A stretch of 21,397 nt of DNA from a virus, in the IMG/VR virus record IMGVR_UViG_3300006846_000064, positions 1 to 21,397 of that record; one strand, 5' to 3'. The translations under genes and the position numbers were made by a program. This document shows positions 20,265-21,397 of the stretch, one piece after another (position 1 is the first letter of the stretch; each line of letters starts with the position of its first letter). The notes below the pieces were generated by a model. It searched no databases. It saw nothing but the letters and a program-made list of their open reading frames with translations, and was not told the origin of the DNA.

Positions 20265-21397
20265 ATGCCCATGGGAAGCGTTTTGCTCAAGCCCGGCGTC
20301 AATACGCAGGTGACTTATGCGTCTAACGAAGCTGGAGTCTCTATCTCGCAGTTGATCCGCTATGATGCGGGTATTATCCAGACTTATGGTGGGTGGGAGA
20401 ACTTCAACGGAATCACGGTTCTTTCAACGGTGCGTGACTTGCATCCGTTCAAGGGTATTTTCGAGACCGAGTATCTGGCTATCGGGGCAACACAATCGCT
20501 AAGTGTCTATAACTCTGACAATGTGGCGCTTGTCGATATCACGCCGCAGACTCATATTTCCAATCCGCCGCCAAACTTCTCTATTTCGTCTGGAAGCGAT
20601 ATCGTCACGGTTGTCGATGGCAACAGCAGCGCATCGATCTACAATACGGTATTTTTCAATACTCCAGTTGCGATTGGAAACCTGCTTCTCAATGGTGCCT
20701 ATCATATCGTGTCGGTTTTGGGATCGAGCGTCTACACGATCCAATCCAGTGTTGAGGCGTCAACGACAATCGCCAGTAGCGGAATTCTTCCAATATTCAA
20801 TACGTCATCCGGCAGCGCAGTTATCACAACTACATTGCCGAACAACAACTTCCAGATGATCACTGGGTTGTTCTATGACTTCATCGCGACGACAAGTGTG
20901 GGTGGTCTGACAGTTCAGGGTCCATACGAGATTTCCTCGATCATTGATTCGACCAACTTCACCATCAATGCGACCGAGCAGGCGACCGCGACCGCCACAG
21001 CAACGATGAATTCTTCGTTGGCCCAGCTTCTTTACTACATCACGCTGGGGCCGCAGCCTGCTGGAGGTGGGTTTGGTAGTGGTGGTTTTGGTGACGCCGG
21101 ATTTGGATCAGGCAGTGGAGCAACGGGCGGAACCGGCACTCCTATCACGGCAGAAGACTGGACGATGGATAACTGGGGCGGTGTCCTGATTGCCTGTCCC
21201 AAGGATGGCCCGATCTACACATGGGCTGAGAACAGCGGATATACAAACGCGCAGGTGATCCACCAAGCGCCGTTCTTCAATGGCGGAATCTACGTTTCGA
21301 TGCCACAGCAGATTTTGGTGGCATGGAAATCCTGCCAGAGTACGGGTGTGCAGGCCCCACTGGTTGTGCGCTGGAGCGATGCCGGTAATTTCGAGAA
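20265..21397 (+). CDS. gp10-like tail stabilisation/nozzle protein, N-terminal part (runs off window)
   Basis: The ATG is two bases after the previous stop; the frame stays open to the last base, giving 377 complete codons. The opening VLLKPGVNTQVTYASNEAG, then QLIRYDAGIIQTYGGWENFNG, resembles large podovirus tail proteins of the P22 gp10 (packaged-DNA stabilisation) type, with beta-rich strands behind it. Near residues 300-320 a WTMDNWGGVLIACPKDGPIY segment fits the 'D-N-W-G-x-x-L-x-A-x-x-x-(x)-G-x-(I/L)Y' motif of that family. A Gly-rich linker (GGGFGSGGFGDAGFGSGSG) precedes it. These proteins form the tail nozzle or hub below the adaptors. Subfamily placement is tentative because the C-terminus is missing. 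Confidence 0.72.
   Translation, partial: MPMGSVLLKPGVNTQVTYASNEAGVSISQLIRYDAGIIQTYGGWENFNGITVLSTVRDLHPFKGIFETEYLAIGATQSLSVYNSDNVALVDITPQTHISNPPPNFSISSGSDIVTVVDGNSSASIYNTVFFNTPVAIGNLLLNGAYHIVSVLGSSVYTIQSSVEASTTIASSGILPIFNTSSGSAVITTTLPNNNFQMITGLFYDFIATTSVGGLTVQGPYEISSIIDSTNFTINATEQATATATATMNSSLAQLLYYITLGPQPAGGGFGSGGFGDAGFGSGSGATGGTGTPITAEDWTMDNWGGVLIACPKDGPIYTWAENSGYTNAQVIHQAPFFNGGIYVSMPQQILVAWKSCQSTGVQAPLVVRWSDAGNFE

Overview
The window is a gene-dense, single-strand (+) stretch of a tailed double-stranded DNA phage: the head, neck and receptor-binding block, cut at both ends inside genes. A P22-type portal C-terminus on the left, and gp4/SU10-type adaptor proteins leading into a gp10-like tail protein on the right, point to a short-tailed (podovirus-like) virion. 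No tape measure, tail tube or sheath gene is visible. Shine-Dalgarno sites and ATGA/TAATG stop-start overlaps are typical of a bacterial host, probably a proteobacterium, but nothing here fixes the genus. No tRNA, integrase, CRISPR array or replication gene was seen.

Layout. 1-2228: portal C-terminus, then five small ORFs, three of which share an HPY...GG-x-V motif. 2229-6032: head morphogenesis, comprising a GroES-like co-chaperonin, a coiled-coil scaffold candidate, a conserved head-region protein, a leader with a candidate promoter and four adjacent hairpins, a capsid-associated protein and the major capsid protein. 6042-9210: small virion-type proteins, including a paralogous pair, a glycine-rich basic protein, a protein resembling GT42/DUF115 sugar-transferase folds, and a Cys-rich zinc-binding protein. 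9226-17514: receptor-binding block with two fibre-like proteins, an inserted HNH endonuclease cassette, and a 1081-residue protein whose C-terminal 60% is 18 copies of a 36-37 residue Trp/Pro repeat; the repeat reappears three times in a nearby smaller protein. 17539-21397: neck/tail accessory genes, with two adaptor-like proteins on either side of a zinc-binding protein fused to an F5/8C-like sugar-binding domain, then a gp10-like tail protein running off the window.

How they fit together. The left half would build the procapsid (portal, scaffold, coat, a chaperonin partner for folding). The right half would close the head, form the short tail and display several adhesin-type proteins. The two most unusual items are the 18-unit repeat array and the HNH cassette. 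The cassette sits at the 3' end of a fibre gene and leaves two copies of the last seven fibre residues, identical in protein but different in six of seven codons, each also carrying the ribosome-binding site of the next gene.

All assignments come from reading the sequence and remembered family patterns; no database search was possible.
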